Origin: Methanocorpusculum sp. | GTDB lineage: Archaea > Halobacteriota > Methanomicrobia > Methanomicrobiales > Methanocorpusculaceae | Assembly: GCA_029987395.1 (NCBI GenBank) | Contig: DALTVX010000036.1 | Coordinates: forward strand, 1-40,337 | Direction: 5' to 3' | DNA: 40,337 nt | In this document: positions 16,855-24,846 of the stretch, one piece after another | How positions within the stretch are numbered: the stretch's first letter is position 1 | How the letters are laid out: every line of letters begins with the position of its first letter | The notes under the pieces: model-generated | What the model saw: the letters and a program-made list of their open reading frames with translations, nothing else | The model's database searches: none | Told to the model about the DNA's origin: nothing | Program-made: the position numbers and the translations under genes

Positions 16855-17271
16855 ATGGTCATACGCTACAAGAAAAAGAGCCCTAAGAAAATAAAAATAA
16901 TAATGGCGGGTTTTTTGATCATGACCATTGTGCTGATCTTGGCGGGTTCCCTCTTTGGGTTATTGCTCGGAGCAAACTATATTTTTGATCAGTCACTTAG
17001 CGATCCGGATGTTCTGCTCAATCCCGTGATATCAGGAAATGATATCATCGTAACGATATATGAGGGGAGACGGGTCAATGAGATGGTACGGATCTCTATA
17101 GAAATCGAAGGATATTCTCCCGTGGTAAGGGACGTTCCGAAAGGAGAGAAAGAGATCGAATTTCGAGGGATCGCCATGTATATCACCGGAACGAGAAGTG
17201 TAGGTGTTCGCGGGACATTCTCCGACGGATCGGTGGCACTGCTAAAGGTAGCATCGCTCAAATTCACGTGA
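16855..17271 (+). CDS. Single-pass membrane protein paired with Cache protein, copy 2
   Basis: A 138-residue paralog of the protein at 14486: a basic start (MVIRYKKKSPKKIKI), one helix (about residues 15-43), then an outer beta-rich domain with DPDVLLNPVISGNDIIVTIY and EGRRVNEMVRISIEIEG, and the end KVASLKFT. The SD-like GAGGGATG lies before the start, 13 nt after the Cache gene stop. The shared motif spanning the linker and the first outer strands is the best-conserved part between copies, which suggests it contacts the Cache partner. Function unknown. Confidence 0.7.
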   Translation: MVIRYKKKSPKKIKIIMAGFLIMTIVLILAGSLFGLLLGANYIFDQSLSDPDVLLNPVISGNDIIVTIYEGRRVNEMVRISIEIEGYSPVVRDVPKGEKEIEFRGIAMYITGTRSVGVRGTFSDGSVALLKVASLKFT

Positions 17272-17304
17272 GCTAATAAAAAAAATATTTTTTTAATAAA
17301 GGGA

Positions 17305-18543
17305 TCAGTTTTTCGACTGATCTCTCAACTCTTCTAACAGGAGCGGCATAAACGTTCCTGCATCGCTGATCAGTCCGATCGCCTGTGAAGTTCCGCGGTC
17401 CATAAGTTTGGTGACCGATGCCGGATTGATGTCCACACAGATGGTTTTGACATGAGAGGGCAGCAGATTTCCAACGGCTACTGAGTGCAGGAGGGTTGCC
17501 ACCATCAAGACCATGCCAAGGTCGGTGATATGCCGGCGCATGGCGTCCTGGGACTCCATGACGTTCTGGATAACATCCGGGAGAGGGCCGTCATCACGGA
17601 TCGAACCGGCGAGAACGTAGGGCACATCGTTTTTGATGCATTCGTACATGATCCCGCGGGTGACAAGACCGGATTCGACGGCGGCCTTGATCGAGCCGGC
17701 ATCCATGATCTTATTGATGGCATATAGATGATGCCGGTGTCCTCCGCTGACGAGTTCGCCGGTCGTAAGGTCCATCCCAAGCGATGTGCCATAGATACAG
17801 TTCTCAAGATCGTGCGCCGCAAGGGCGTTGCCGGCAAAGATGACGTCCAGATATCCTTCCCGGATCATGGCTGCTACGGAATCTGCTGCGCCGGTATGGA
17901 CGATCGCGGGACCGCCGACAAGAGCTACTTTTTTCCCGGTGGATTTGACCCAGAGAAGTTCTTTGGCGATTCTTCGGATGATGGCTTTGCTCGGCCGCTC
18001 AGAGGAGACGCTTCCGCCCATAAACTCGAAAACACCGATCTCACGAGGACGTTCGGGGAAGTCGACCCGTACTCCTTCTTCACCAACAACGACGGTGTCT
18101 CCGGGCATAAGTTTTCCCTGAACGACACACTTTGCGGTCATATTTTTCGGATCGACCCAGATCAGGGCGTCCATCTTCATATTGTCGACAGGGATCCACG
18201 TTTCCTTACAATGGATATAGGTCGGGTGATTGGTGGTCGAATAAAATCCCTCTGGTGCAACCTTTTCTTTTATTACCGATCCAAGCTCGACTTCAGATTC
18301 TCCTGATACGAGAACACCTAACCGGCGCAGCTGACTTATGAGTGCAGTGAGCTGTTCGGGCGTCTCTGCAGAGATCTGCATCCTGGCATAACTTGGATCC
18401 GTTTTCAGCCGGCCTAAGGTGAACTCGTCCGTTTCAAAATCGCCATTGTATTCAACAACGGTGTCCATGACCTTGGCAAGGATACCGGAATCTACTATGT
18501 GGCCCCGAAGTTCGATCTCCCGCGAAAATTTCATGGGGTACAT
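17305..18543 (-). CDS. TIGR00300 / LOR-SDH-domain protein, probable archaeal ornithine cyclodeaminase
   Basis: A 412-residue cytoplasmic protein. The amino-terminal region (FSREIELRGHIVDSGILAKV, then FETDEFTLGR) and the carboxyl half, with the NAD-binding stretch VALVGGPAIVHTGAADSVAA, match the archaeal TIGR00300 family. Members in methanococci and the carboxyl domain of cyanobacterial ArgZ/AgrE convert ornithine to proline with NAD. The reaction here is assigned by family only. The start could be 18543 or the in-frame ATG at 18534; neither has an SD. It converges with the sensor gene at 16855, and a hairpin plus A/T-rich stretch lies between them. Confidence 0.8.
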   Translation of the reverse strand: MYPMKFSREIELRGHIVDSGILAKVMDTVVEYNGDFETDEFTLGRLKTDPSYARMQISAETPEQLTALISQLRRLGVLVSGESEVELGSVIKEKVAPEGFYSTTNHPTYIHCKETWIPVDNMKMDALIWVDPKNMTAKCVVQGKLMPGDTVVVGEEGVRVDFPERPREIGVFEFMGGSVSSERPSKAIIRRIAKELLWVKSTGKKVALVGGPAIVHTGAADSVAAMIREGYLDVIFAGNALAAHDLENCIYGTSLGMDLTTGELVSGGHRHHLYAINKIMDAGSIKAAVESGLVTRGIMYECIKNDVPYVLAGSIRDDGPLPDVIQNVMESQDAMRRHITDLGMVLMVATLLHSVAVGNLLPSHVKTICVDINPASVTKLMDRGTSQAIGLISDAGTFMPLLLEELRDQSKN

Positions 18544-18800
18544 TTGGACGTGAGATGAGATGAATTTAGGGGCGGATTGGCGACGAAGTCGACGATCTCA
18601 GTCGAGCAAACTGAAAGTTTGCGAGCGGGCTACCCCGTAGGGGCGGGTTGGACGCGAAGCGGACAACCTTAGCCGAGCAAGCCAATAGGCTTGCGATTAG
18701 CGGCCTTAGCTGAGCAAACTGAAAGTTTGCGAGCGGGTTGGACGCGAGCGAAGCGAAGCAGACGATCTTAACCGAACTAGTCGATAGACTTACTCCAGTG
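18544..18800 (+). repeat. Cluster of four palindromic repeat units
   Basis: A GC-rich, gene-free block of four partly overlapping units. Three hold perfect stems: GAGCAAACT-GAA-AGTTTGCGAG (18604-18625), GAGCAAGCC-AAT-AGGCTTGCGA (18675-18696) and again GAGCAAACT-GAA-AGTTTGCGAG (18712-18733). Each is introduced by a variant of GGGCGGGTTGGACGCGAAGC followed by a GACNACCTTAGCC-like segment. The fourth unit (about 18734-18790) is degenerate. Stems vary in sequence but keep GAGCAA on the left and TTGCGA on the right, so base pairing rather than the sequence itself is conserved. Confidence 0.8.
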
Positions 18801-18807
18801 GTACCCC

Positions 18808-19021
18808 CATCACACGAAATTCACGAAACCAAACACGAAAACACTAAAAATAAAAATTCGGTTGGATGAGATACATTTAGTACCTTCCCCCGTCTCGCAA
18901 GTCTATCGACTTGCTCGGCTAAGGTCGTCCGCTTTCAGCGTCCACCCCGCCCTCCACACGAAATTTTCTAAAATCAACGAAATGCACAAAAAGGAGGACA
19001 GGGGTGAAGGGTGGTATATAT
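18808..19021 (+). repeat. Left arm of inverted repeat A
   Basis: This arm matches the reverse complement of 19507-19722 along nearly its whole length: CATCACACGAAATTCAC at the outer end, then a shared ACACTAAAAATAAAAATTCG segment. Next come the CTCGCAAGTC/GACTTGCTC palindrome (18894-18916) and a block ending in CCGCCCTCCACACGAAAT. AATCAACGAAATGCAC and GGACAGGGG close the inner end. Its inner end carries a TATA-like GGTATATATC (19013-19022) that probably drives the enclosed gene. Confidence 0.85.
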
Positions 19022-19048
19022 CAATATTGACCGACAAAATAAAAGACA

Positions 19049-19471
19049 ATGCTCTATTACAAAGATGAATCCTATGCGATATTCGGGGCTATTTTTGAAG
19101 TGTATAAAACTCTTGGAAACACATTCATCGAATCATTTTATCAGAAGGCTCTGGAACATGAATTTACCCTGAGAAACATTCCATTTGTCCCACAGAAACG
19201 TATTCCGGCGATGTACAAAGGTCAGGAGATTGGATACTATACCCCGGACTTTGTCTGTTTTGACAGAATCATTGTTGAGCTAAAGTCACAACAAAATACC
19301 ACGGAAGAAGAACAAAAACAGGTGATGAACTATCTCAATCTCGGGAAATACGATCTCGGAATCTTAGCGAATTTTGGTACATTCCCAAAGGCATACGTGC
19401 AAAGGATCGTGCGAAAAGGAGCATCACTTACTTCTGTGGAGGAAGAGGAACCACCGTATTTTTTTGAGTGA
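19049..19471 (+). CDS. GxxExxY family protein (PD-(D/E)XK nuclease-like)
   Basis: A 140-residue protein. The amino-terminal pattern YAIFGAIFEVYKTLGNTFIE followed by SFY is the GxxExxY family signature. PDFVCFDRIIVELKS supplies the D...ExK residues of a PD-(D/E)XK_3-type nuclease core. The carboxyl part YLNLGKYDLGILANFG is also typical. The enzymatic activity of this family is not established. The gene lies alone inside an inverted repeat of about 210-bp arms with its promoter at the inner edge of the left arm, so it looks like cassette cargo. It starts at ATG 19049 because the family begins just before this segment. Confidence 0.85.
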   Translation: MLYYKDESYAIFGAIFEVYKTLGNTFIESFYQKALEHEFTLRNIPFVPQKRIPAMYKGQEIGYYTPDFVCFDRIIVELKSQQNTTEEEQKQVMNYLNLGKYDLGILANFGTFPKAYVQRIVRKGASLTSVEEEEPPYFFE

Positions 19472-19506
19472 TAAAAACCCAATACATCTACTTTCTTTTA
19501 AAAACA

Positions 19507-19722
19507 GAATATCTCCATTTCTCCGCCCCTGTCCCTCTTTTCGTGCATTTCGTTGATTTTTGCAGATTTCGTGTGGAGGGCGGGGTGGACGCTGAAAGCG
19601 GACGACCTTAGCCGAGCAAGTCGATAGACTTGCGAGACGGGGGAGGGTAAGATATCTATCTCCACACAACCGAATTTTTATTTTTAGTGTTTTCGTTATA
19701 TTTTAGTGAATTTCGTGTGATG
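19507..19722 (-). repeat. Right arm of inverted repeat A
   Basis: Reverse-complement partner of 18808-19021. It contains GAGCAAGTCGATAGACTTGCGAG (19614-19636) inside a block GGCGGGGTGGACGCTGAAAG...GACCTTAGCC. The two arms differ by small indels and substitutions, mostly near the inner and outer ends, whereas the central 80 bp look nearly identical by eye. The stretch from 19472 to 19818 otherwise holds no gene. From 19723 to 19818 there is a short AT-rich region with a repeated CACCTAATCGAAATACAT motif (about 19749-19766 and 19781-19798). Confidence 0.85.
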
Positions 19723-19818
19723 AATGTGCACATCCAAAACACCCCGTACACCTAATCGAAATACATCCAAAAAGAAAAAACACCTAATCGAAATACATTC
19801 AATAAAAAAAGAAAAAAA

Positions 19819-20787
19819 TCAGAAGCCTCTTGCAATGAAGAAGTCTGCCATCTCCATAATAAGCGTCTTTGCTTCCGAATCAGGGAGAACATGCATACCA
19901 GCTTTGGAATCGGCGATAAGCTTTGCTGCAATACCGTGGGCCTTATCCAAAACGCCGCTCGTCTCCAGAAGATGGATTGCTTCGGCGATCTCTTCCTTTG
20001 AAAGCTTCGGCTTGTGATATACGGAAAGATCCACCCCTGCTTCCCGTGCGAGAATTGCAAGAATGGTCTGTTTGTTTTCCCGAAGGTCGGATGCCTGATC
20101 CTTTCCCGATACCTCGGTTGGGGCGATAAGGTCGATGATATCGTCCTGGATCTGGAAAGCCATACCCGTGTTTAGACCAAGCGTGTACAGAGCAGAGATC
20201 TGGTTGATATTTCCACCCGCAAGTGCCCCCCCTATTCCGGCGGCGGCTGCGTAAAGAACACCCGTCTTTTTCCTGACCATAGAAAGATACTCGGCCAAGG
20301 TCACGTCGGATCTCGTCTCAAAAGAAACGTCTTCCTGCTGACCTTCGCAAAGTTCATGACAGGAGTGAGCAAGCATCTGAACCGCGATGACTTTGGAGTC
20401 GGAGGTGGCATTTTTCACACTGCAGAGATGTTCAAACGCATTTGCATACAAAACATCGCCTGCTAAAATCGCGGTTGCCTCGTTCCATACCACATGGACC
20501 GTCGGTCTGCCGCGGCGAAGAGAGTCCCCGTCCATGATATCGTCATGAACAAGGGTGAAGGTGTGCGTCCATTCTAACGCAAGAGCTGCCTGAAAAACAT
20601 CCTCTGATGCGCCGCTTCTAACGGAATCTGCCGATAGAAGAACGAGAGCCGGTCGAAGGCGTTTTCCTCCGCCAAGAAGGAGATGGGACGCTGCTTTCTG
20701 CAGAGTCGTGTTGACCGCTTTACTATACTCGTCCGCCTCCATATCCACTTTGGCGGCAACAATTTTCAGGTATTCATCAAGTTTCAT
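19819..20787 (-). CDS. idsA: Geranylgeranyl (polyprenyl) diphosphate synthase
   Basis: A 322-residue trans-prenyltransferase. The first aspartate-rich motif is HDDIMDGDSLRRGRPTVH and the second is FQIQDDIIDL; GGGKRLRPALVLL is also present. A phenylalanine stands five residues before the first DDxxD (TFTLVHDD), a position at which a bulky residue limits products to C20 in archaeal GGPP synthases, so GGPP for ether lipids is likely. It is the last gene of the isoprenoid operon, 7 nt after the RNase J stop. Confidence 0.92.
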   Translation of the reverse strand: MKLDEYLKIVAAKVDMEADEYSKAVNTTLQKAASHLLLGGGKRLRPALVLLSADSVRSGASEDVFQAALALEWTHTFTLVHDDIMDGDSLRRGRPTVHVVWNEATAILAGDVLYANAFEHLCSVKNATSDSKVIAVQMLAHSCHELCEGQQEDVSFETRSDVTLAEYLSMVRKKTGVLYAAAAGIGGALAGGNINQISALYTLGLNTGMAFQIQDDIIDLIAPTEVSGKDQASDLRENKQTILAILAREAGVDLSVYHKPKLSKEEIAEAIHLLETSGVLDKAHGIAAKLIADSKAGMHVLPDSEAKTLIMEMADFFIARGF

Positions 20788-20794
20788 AATGACC

Positions 20795-22138
20795 TCACTT
20801 AGGAAGAACCAGGCGGTCTCCGTTCTGCATGATGTGGATCTCTTTATTCAGTGAGTATCCAAACTCACTGCCAAGCGTCACATGTCCTGCTTTCATAGAG
20901 AACGGAGCGTGGGACGGGATGATATGCTCAGGATTGAGCATGGCGAGGAGATCATAATGCTCCTGATAATACGCGTGACCGGTCACGTGGAGTCCGTCAA
21001 AAATACGGGCACCTTGCCTGATAAGAAGACGGTCAACCTCTGCACGCTGGGCATAGTTGCTAGGTGTCGGGATGATATTTGCCGAAAACATGACCTTGTC
21101 TCCCTTCTCGATCTTAAGAGGGGTCTCGTTCATTGCGATACGAGAGAGCATGGATCCGGGTTCACCCTGGTGACCGGTCGCTACGAGAAGGAACTTGTCC
21201 TTGCCTTCTTTGACAACGCGGCGAAGCATGCGTTCGGTGGTCTTTCTGTTGCCATAAATGCTCGTTCCTTGCGGGAAGGCGACCAGTTTTAAGATCTCAG
21301 CAGTGCTACTGTATCGTTCCATACTGCGTCCAAGAAGAACAGGGATCCGGTCGATCTCACGGGCACATTCGGTGATGGTCTTGATCCTTGCGATCTGCGA
21401 TGCGAAGGTCGAAACAATGATGGCGTTTTTATCATCCTCACACCGCATGATCGCATCACGGACCCGAAGACGAGCGACCTGTTCACTCGGGGAGTATCCA
21501 CGGTCACCCAAGTTCAGGGATTCGACGATCAGAACTTTTACGCCCTGTTTGCCGATCTCACGAAGACGAGCGAGATCTGGGGGTTCGCCGATCACCGGTG
21601 TCATATCGAATTTGAAATCGTTTGCATATACGATAGCGCCGTCCGGGGTATGGAGAACTGCCATGATCGAATCAATGATACTGTGCTGAACGCGGACAAA
21701 CTCTAACGTAAGCGTCTGGGAGATGGTGTATTTTCCCCCTGCTTTCATAGCAATGGTCTTGTTCATCACCGAGAATTTGCGTTCGCCTTCGATCTGCTGT
21801 TTGATCAGCTCGTTTGTATAGGGGGTCGAGATGATCGGGCAGTTATATCTGTGTGCAAGTTTCTGGATCGCACCGATGTGGTCCAGGTGACCGTGTGTAC
21901 AAACGATCGCTTTAACGGTCCCTTCGACCGAGTTCATTACAGTGTCATCTGGAATTGCGCCCATCTGAATAAGATCCAGAGAGTGCATATTCTCCATATC
22001 CACATTGTTGTTGCCCGTGATCGGGTCCAGATATAGTCCAATGTCAAAAATGACGATCTCTTTGCCGACGCGGACCGCGGTCATGTTTCTTCCGACCTCG
22101 TTGTATCCGCCAACGGCTATAACTTCTATGTCTACCAT
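20795..22138 (-). CDS. rnj: Archaeal RNase J (metallo-beta-lactamase / beta-CASP ribonuclease)
   Basis: A 447-residue protein. The metallo-beta-lactamase motif THGHLDHIGAI and later ANDFKFDMTPVIGEP give the zinc ligands. The beta-CASP part carries TGHQGEPGSMLSRIA and HVTGHAYYQEH. There is no amino-terminal KH extension, so it is of the RNase J type rather than the aCPSF1 type. It should degrade or trim RNA 5'-3'. It lies between the IPP isomerase and prenyl synthase genes in a co-transcribed set, an arrangement I recall as conserved among related methanogens. Confidence 0.93.
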   Translation of the reverse strand: MVDIEVIAVGGYNEVGRNMTAVRVGKEIVIFDIGLYLDPITGNNNVDMENMHSLDLIQMGAIPDDTVMNSVEGTVKAIVCTHGHLDHIGAIQKLAHRYNCPIISTPYTNELIKQQIEGERKFSVMNKTIAMKAGGKYTISQTLTLEFVRVQHSIIDSIMAVLHTPDGAIVYANDFKFDMTPVIGEPPDLARLREIGKQGVKVLIVESLNLGDRGYSPSEQVARLRVRDAIMRCEDDKNAIIVSTFASQIARIKTITECAREIDRIPVLLGRSMERYSSTAEILKLVAFPQGTSIYGNRKTTERMLRRVVKEGKDKFLLVATGHQGEPGSMLSRIAMNETPLKIEKGDKVMFSANIIPTPSNYAQRAEVDRLLIRQGARIFDGLHVTGHAYYQEHYDLLAMLNPEHIIPSHAPFSMKAGHVTLGSEFGYSLNKEIHIMQNGDRLVLPK

Positions 22139-22160
22139 AATATTTTGTTTCCTGATTTTT

Positions 22161-23228
22161 TTATGTCCGAATCATCTGCCTGACGTTGCCTAGGAGGTAA
22201 TACCTCACCTTCGAAAGGGAGGAAATATCTTTTACCCCGCAAAGGAACATCGCTGCAGAGAGTTCCGTGTGAATAGTTTCTATTGCATATCCCAGAGCTT
22301 TCTCGCCGGAAAGCGCAGGGCCAAGAAGGGATAATGCCATCCCTCCTAGCGTTGCGCCAAGGACGATCCCTTTTGCAATATCAAGACCGGTCTTCAACCC
22401 GCCGGTAGCTATGACCGGTCCTTTACTTACCTTCGCTACCTCAAAAACGCTGACCGCGGTAGGGATACCCCATGATATGAGAGTATTTCCTAATCCGACC
22501 AGAGCCTTATCACCGGCAGCATCCCGTTTATGTGCACGGGCACCCTCGATTTTTGCCCACGACGTACCGCCGTATCCGCCGGTGTCGATCGCGGCGACAC
22601 CGACATCGAAAAGCCGGGCGGCAACTTCTGACGAAATACCGCATCCGGTCTCTTTTACGATTATAGGAACATGTGATTCTTTACATGCACGTGAGATGGC
22701 GTCAAGGCATGAAGTCGCATTGTGATCGCCTTCCGGCTGAACGGCTTCCTGAAGAAAATTCAGGTGGATACACAAAGCGTCGGCGTCGATCATTTCGACC
22801 GCGGCATCGACCCAATCCATTCCATGACTGACCAGCTGGACAGCACCAAGATTTCCGCAAAGGAACGCATGAGGGGCGGCGTCTCGAACGATACTGAAAC
22901 TTTCAGCAAGGTCGGGATTTTCAAGGGCAGCACGCTGCGATCCAACTCCCATGGCAAGACCGTATTTTTCTGCAGCGGATCCAAGAACACGATTCACTTC
23001 AGCGGTGTCCGGGTGGCCGCCGGTCATTGCGGAGATGAAAAGCGGCGAGGACAGTTTTCTGCCAAGGAAGTCGACCGAGAGATCGATCGAATCAAGATCA
23101 CATTCAGGCAACGCGTTGTGTACTAAAATGACATCCTCGAATCCTGAACTGCCGGCGGTCACGTCGGTTTCACTGCAGAGACGCAGATGATCCAGTTTTC
23201 GTGATGATGTGGTAGTGTTCAGAATCAT
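22161..23228 (-). CDS. fni: Type 2 isopentenyl-diphosphate delta-isomerase (FMN-dependent)
   Basis: A 355-residue TIM-barrel FMN enzyme that interconverts IPP and DMAPP. Motifs seen are RKLDHLRLC near the start, PLFISAMTGGHPDTAEVNR, GVGSQRAALENP, VKETGCGISSEVA, DTGGYGGTSWAKIE and IATGGLKTGLDIAKGI. It overlaps the end of the IPK gene by 4 nt. Its product feeds the prenyl synthase at the end of the same operon. Confidence 0.96.
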   Translation of the reverse strand: MILNTTTSSRKLDHLRLCSETDVTAGSSGFEDVILVHNALPECDLDSIDLSVDFLGRKLSSPLFISAMTGGHPDTAEVNRVLGSAAEKYGLAMGVGSQRAALENPDLAESFSIVRDAAPHAFLCGNLGAVQLVSHGMDWVDAAVEMIDADALCIHLNFLQEAVQPEGDHNATSCLDAISRACKESHVPIIVKETGCGISSEVAARLFDVGVAAIDTGGYGGTSWAKIEGARAHKRDAAGDKALVGLGNTLISWGIPTAVSVFEVAKVSKGPVIATGGLKTGLDIAKGIVLGATLGGMALSLLGPALSGEKALGYAIETIHTELSAAMFLCGVKDISSLSKVRYYLLGNVRQMIRT

Positions 23229-23980
23229 TTCTTTACCAAGGTCCCGCCGTAATTTTCTCCGAAAAGGAAATCTGCCACACGGCCGGCGGCAAATATATGG
23301 GAGTCTACCCCTTCGTCGGCGAGGAGAAGGAGTTCATCGATCTTTCCACGCATCCCGCCGGTGATGTCTGTACTCGAAGATCCGCCAAGATCGATCTTTC
23401 CAACACTTGATCTGGTGATCTCTGGAACGATCGAACCGTTCGAAAGAACACCGCCAACATCGGTCGCGATGCCTACGCGTTTTGCGCCGAGCTTTACCGC
23501 GAGATAAGGGACTAGTTGGTCCCCTGATATGATACAGGCACCACGTTTGGTATCCATGACCACATCCCCGTGGAGCACTGGAACAATGCCAAGTGCAAGC
23601 ATCTCTTTGATCTGCGAAACGCCGGCAGAGACGAGTCGTCCGTTTTCTGCAAGACAGCAGCCGAATGGATGAAGAGATACAGCCGGAACACCTGCTTCAC
23701 GAAGAGAGGTCACCACAGAACGGTTGAGTCCGGAGACGGCCTCATGGGTAACAAAAATACCTGCGGCATTTTCTTTCGTGACACCGCCTGGGATATCATA
23801 GGCTTTTGCCTCGGGGTGGCCGCATGAACCTGCGCCGTGTACGATGATGAGAGGGAATTTTCCGGCAAACGGTGCTATCTGCTCTGCAAGGATCTTGATC
23901 TTTGCTAAATCGACGACGCCTTCTTCAGATTTTTTCGTGACGATGCTTCCGCCGAGTTTGATGATCACCGGTTCATTCAT
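23225..23980 (-). CDS. Isopentenyl phosphate kinase
   Basis: A 251-residue amino-acid-kinase-fold enzyme that phosphorylates isopentenyl phosphate to IPP, the last step of the archaeal mevalonate variant. The start has IKLGGSIVTKKSEEG. The GAGSCGHPEAKAYDI segment holds the conserved histidine, and GDQLVPYLAVKLGA and DITGGMRGKIDELLLL follow. The gene overlaps mevalonate kinase by 8 nt and the isomerase by 4 nt. The enzymes between mevalonate 5-phosphate and isopentenyl phosphate are not in the window. Confidence 0.95.
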   Translation of the reverse strand: MNEPVIIKLGGSIVTKKSEEGVVDLAKIKILAEQIAPFAGKFPLIIVHGAGSCGHPEAKAYDIPGGVTKENAAGIFVTHEAVSGLNRSVVTSLREAGVPAVSLHPFGCCLAENGRLVSAGVSQIKEMLALGIVPVLHGDVVMDTKRGACIISGDQLVPYLAVKLGAKRVGIATDVGGVLSNGSIVPEITRSSVGKIDLGGSSSTDITGGMRGKIDELLLLADEGVDSHIFAAGRVADFLFGENYGGTLVKK

Positions 23981-24845
23981 CCTTTTCCCTCCGTACTCCT
24001 TCTGTATCGATGGATGTGGTTATAGGGCGGGCATCACAGTCTTCTATTGCGCCGGCGACCCGGTTGCGGGATCCCTTCGAACATAACGCCCAGATGCATC
24101 CCCCTCCGCCAGCTCCGGAAAGTTTTGCTCCGTATGCCCCCGCATTTCGGGCAGCGAGAACAAGCTGAGACAACGCCGGATGACCCACGCCAAGAGCATC
24201 CAGAAGAGCATGGTTCCGATTCATCAGAATGCCAAGCTCTTTAGGATTTTCGAGATTGTGCATGGCTTCCATGGTGATCCCTCCGATCGCATCTATGATC
24301 CCATTTGCGATCACGGGCGAATTTTGTTTGAGTTCAGCAACTCTTCCCACCATCTCACCGGTGTTGTGGGAGACAAGAGAGTTCCCGATCACGATCGAGA
24401 GATTCTGAGGAGGGAGAAGCCGGCGTTTTTCATTGCCACGGATGAAGACCAGGCCGCCAAATGTCGAAACATATGTGTCGGTCGCACTGGCACGACCTCC
24501 CTGTGTGATTTTTTCCACCTCGAAAGCGAGATTCGCAACCTGTTCCCGGTCGTAGCCAAGTTCAAACTCGTCGTTGATCGCAAAAAGCGTCGCTACCGTG
24601 ACGGCGGCAGATGAGCCAAGGCCGGATGCACTTGGAAGTTGGGATCTGACATACACGCTGCCCTTCACATCGGCGATCCGAAAACATTCCGCGATGTAGG
24701 GGGAGTTTGGCTTCTGATAGTATCTCGAATGCCGAACGGTGACCTGAACGCGAGGTTTTATCGCCATCGCGATGGCAGGTTTTCCGTAAACGACAGCATG
24801 TTCTCCAAAAAGAATGACTTTGCCCGGAGCGCTCCACGTTGCCAT
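23973..24845 (-). CDS. mvk: Mevalonate kinase
   Basis: About 290 residues of a GHMP kinase. The three GHMP motifs are visible: SAPGKVILFGEHAVVYGKPA at the start, LPSASGLGSSAAVTVA in the middle and AKLSGAGGGGCIWAL near the end. The ATG at 24845 is preferred over one at 24869. It lies 1 nt after the MEMO1 stop with GGAGAT at SD distance, and it begins right at the family start (MATWSAPGKV). It phosphorylates mevalonate for isoprenoid lipids. Confidence 0.95.
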   Translation of the reverse strand: MATWSAPGKVILFGEHAVVYGKPAIAMAIKPRVQVTVRHSRYYQKPNSPYIAECFRIADVKGSVYVRSQLPSASGLGSSAAVTVATLFAINDEFELGYDREQVANLAFEVEKITQGGRASATDTYVSTFGGLVFIRGNEKRRLLPPQNLSIVIGNSLVSHNTGEMVGRVAELKQNSPVIANGIIDAIGGITMEAMHNLENPKELGILMNRNHALLDALGVGHPALSQLVLAARNAGAYGAKLSGAGGGGCIWALCSKGSRNRVAGAIEDCDARPITTSIDTEGVRREKDE

Positions 24846-24846
24846 C

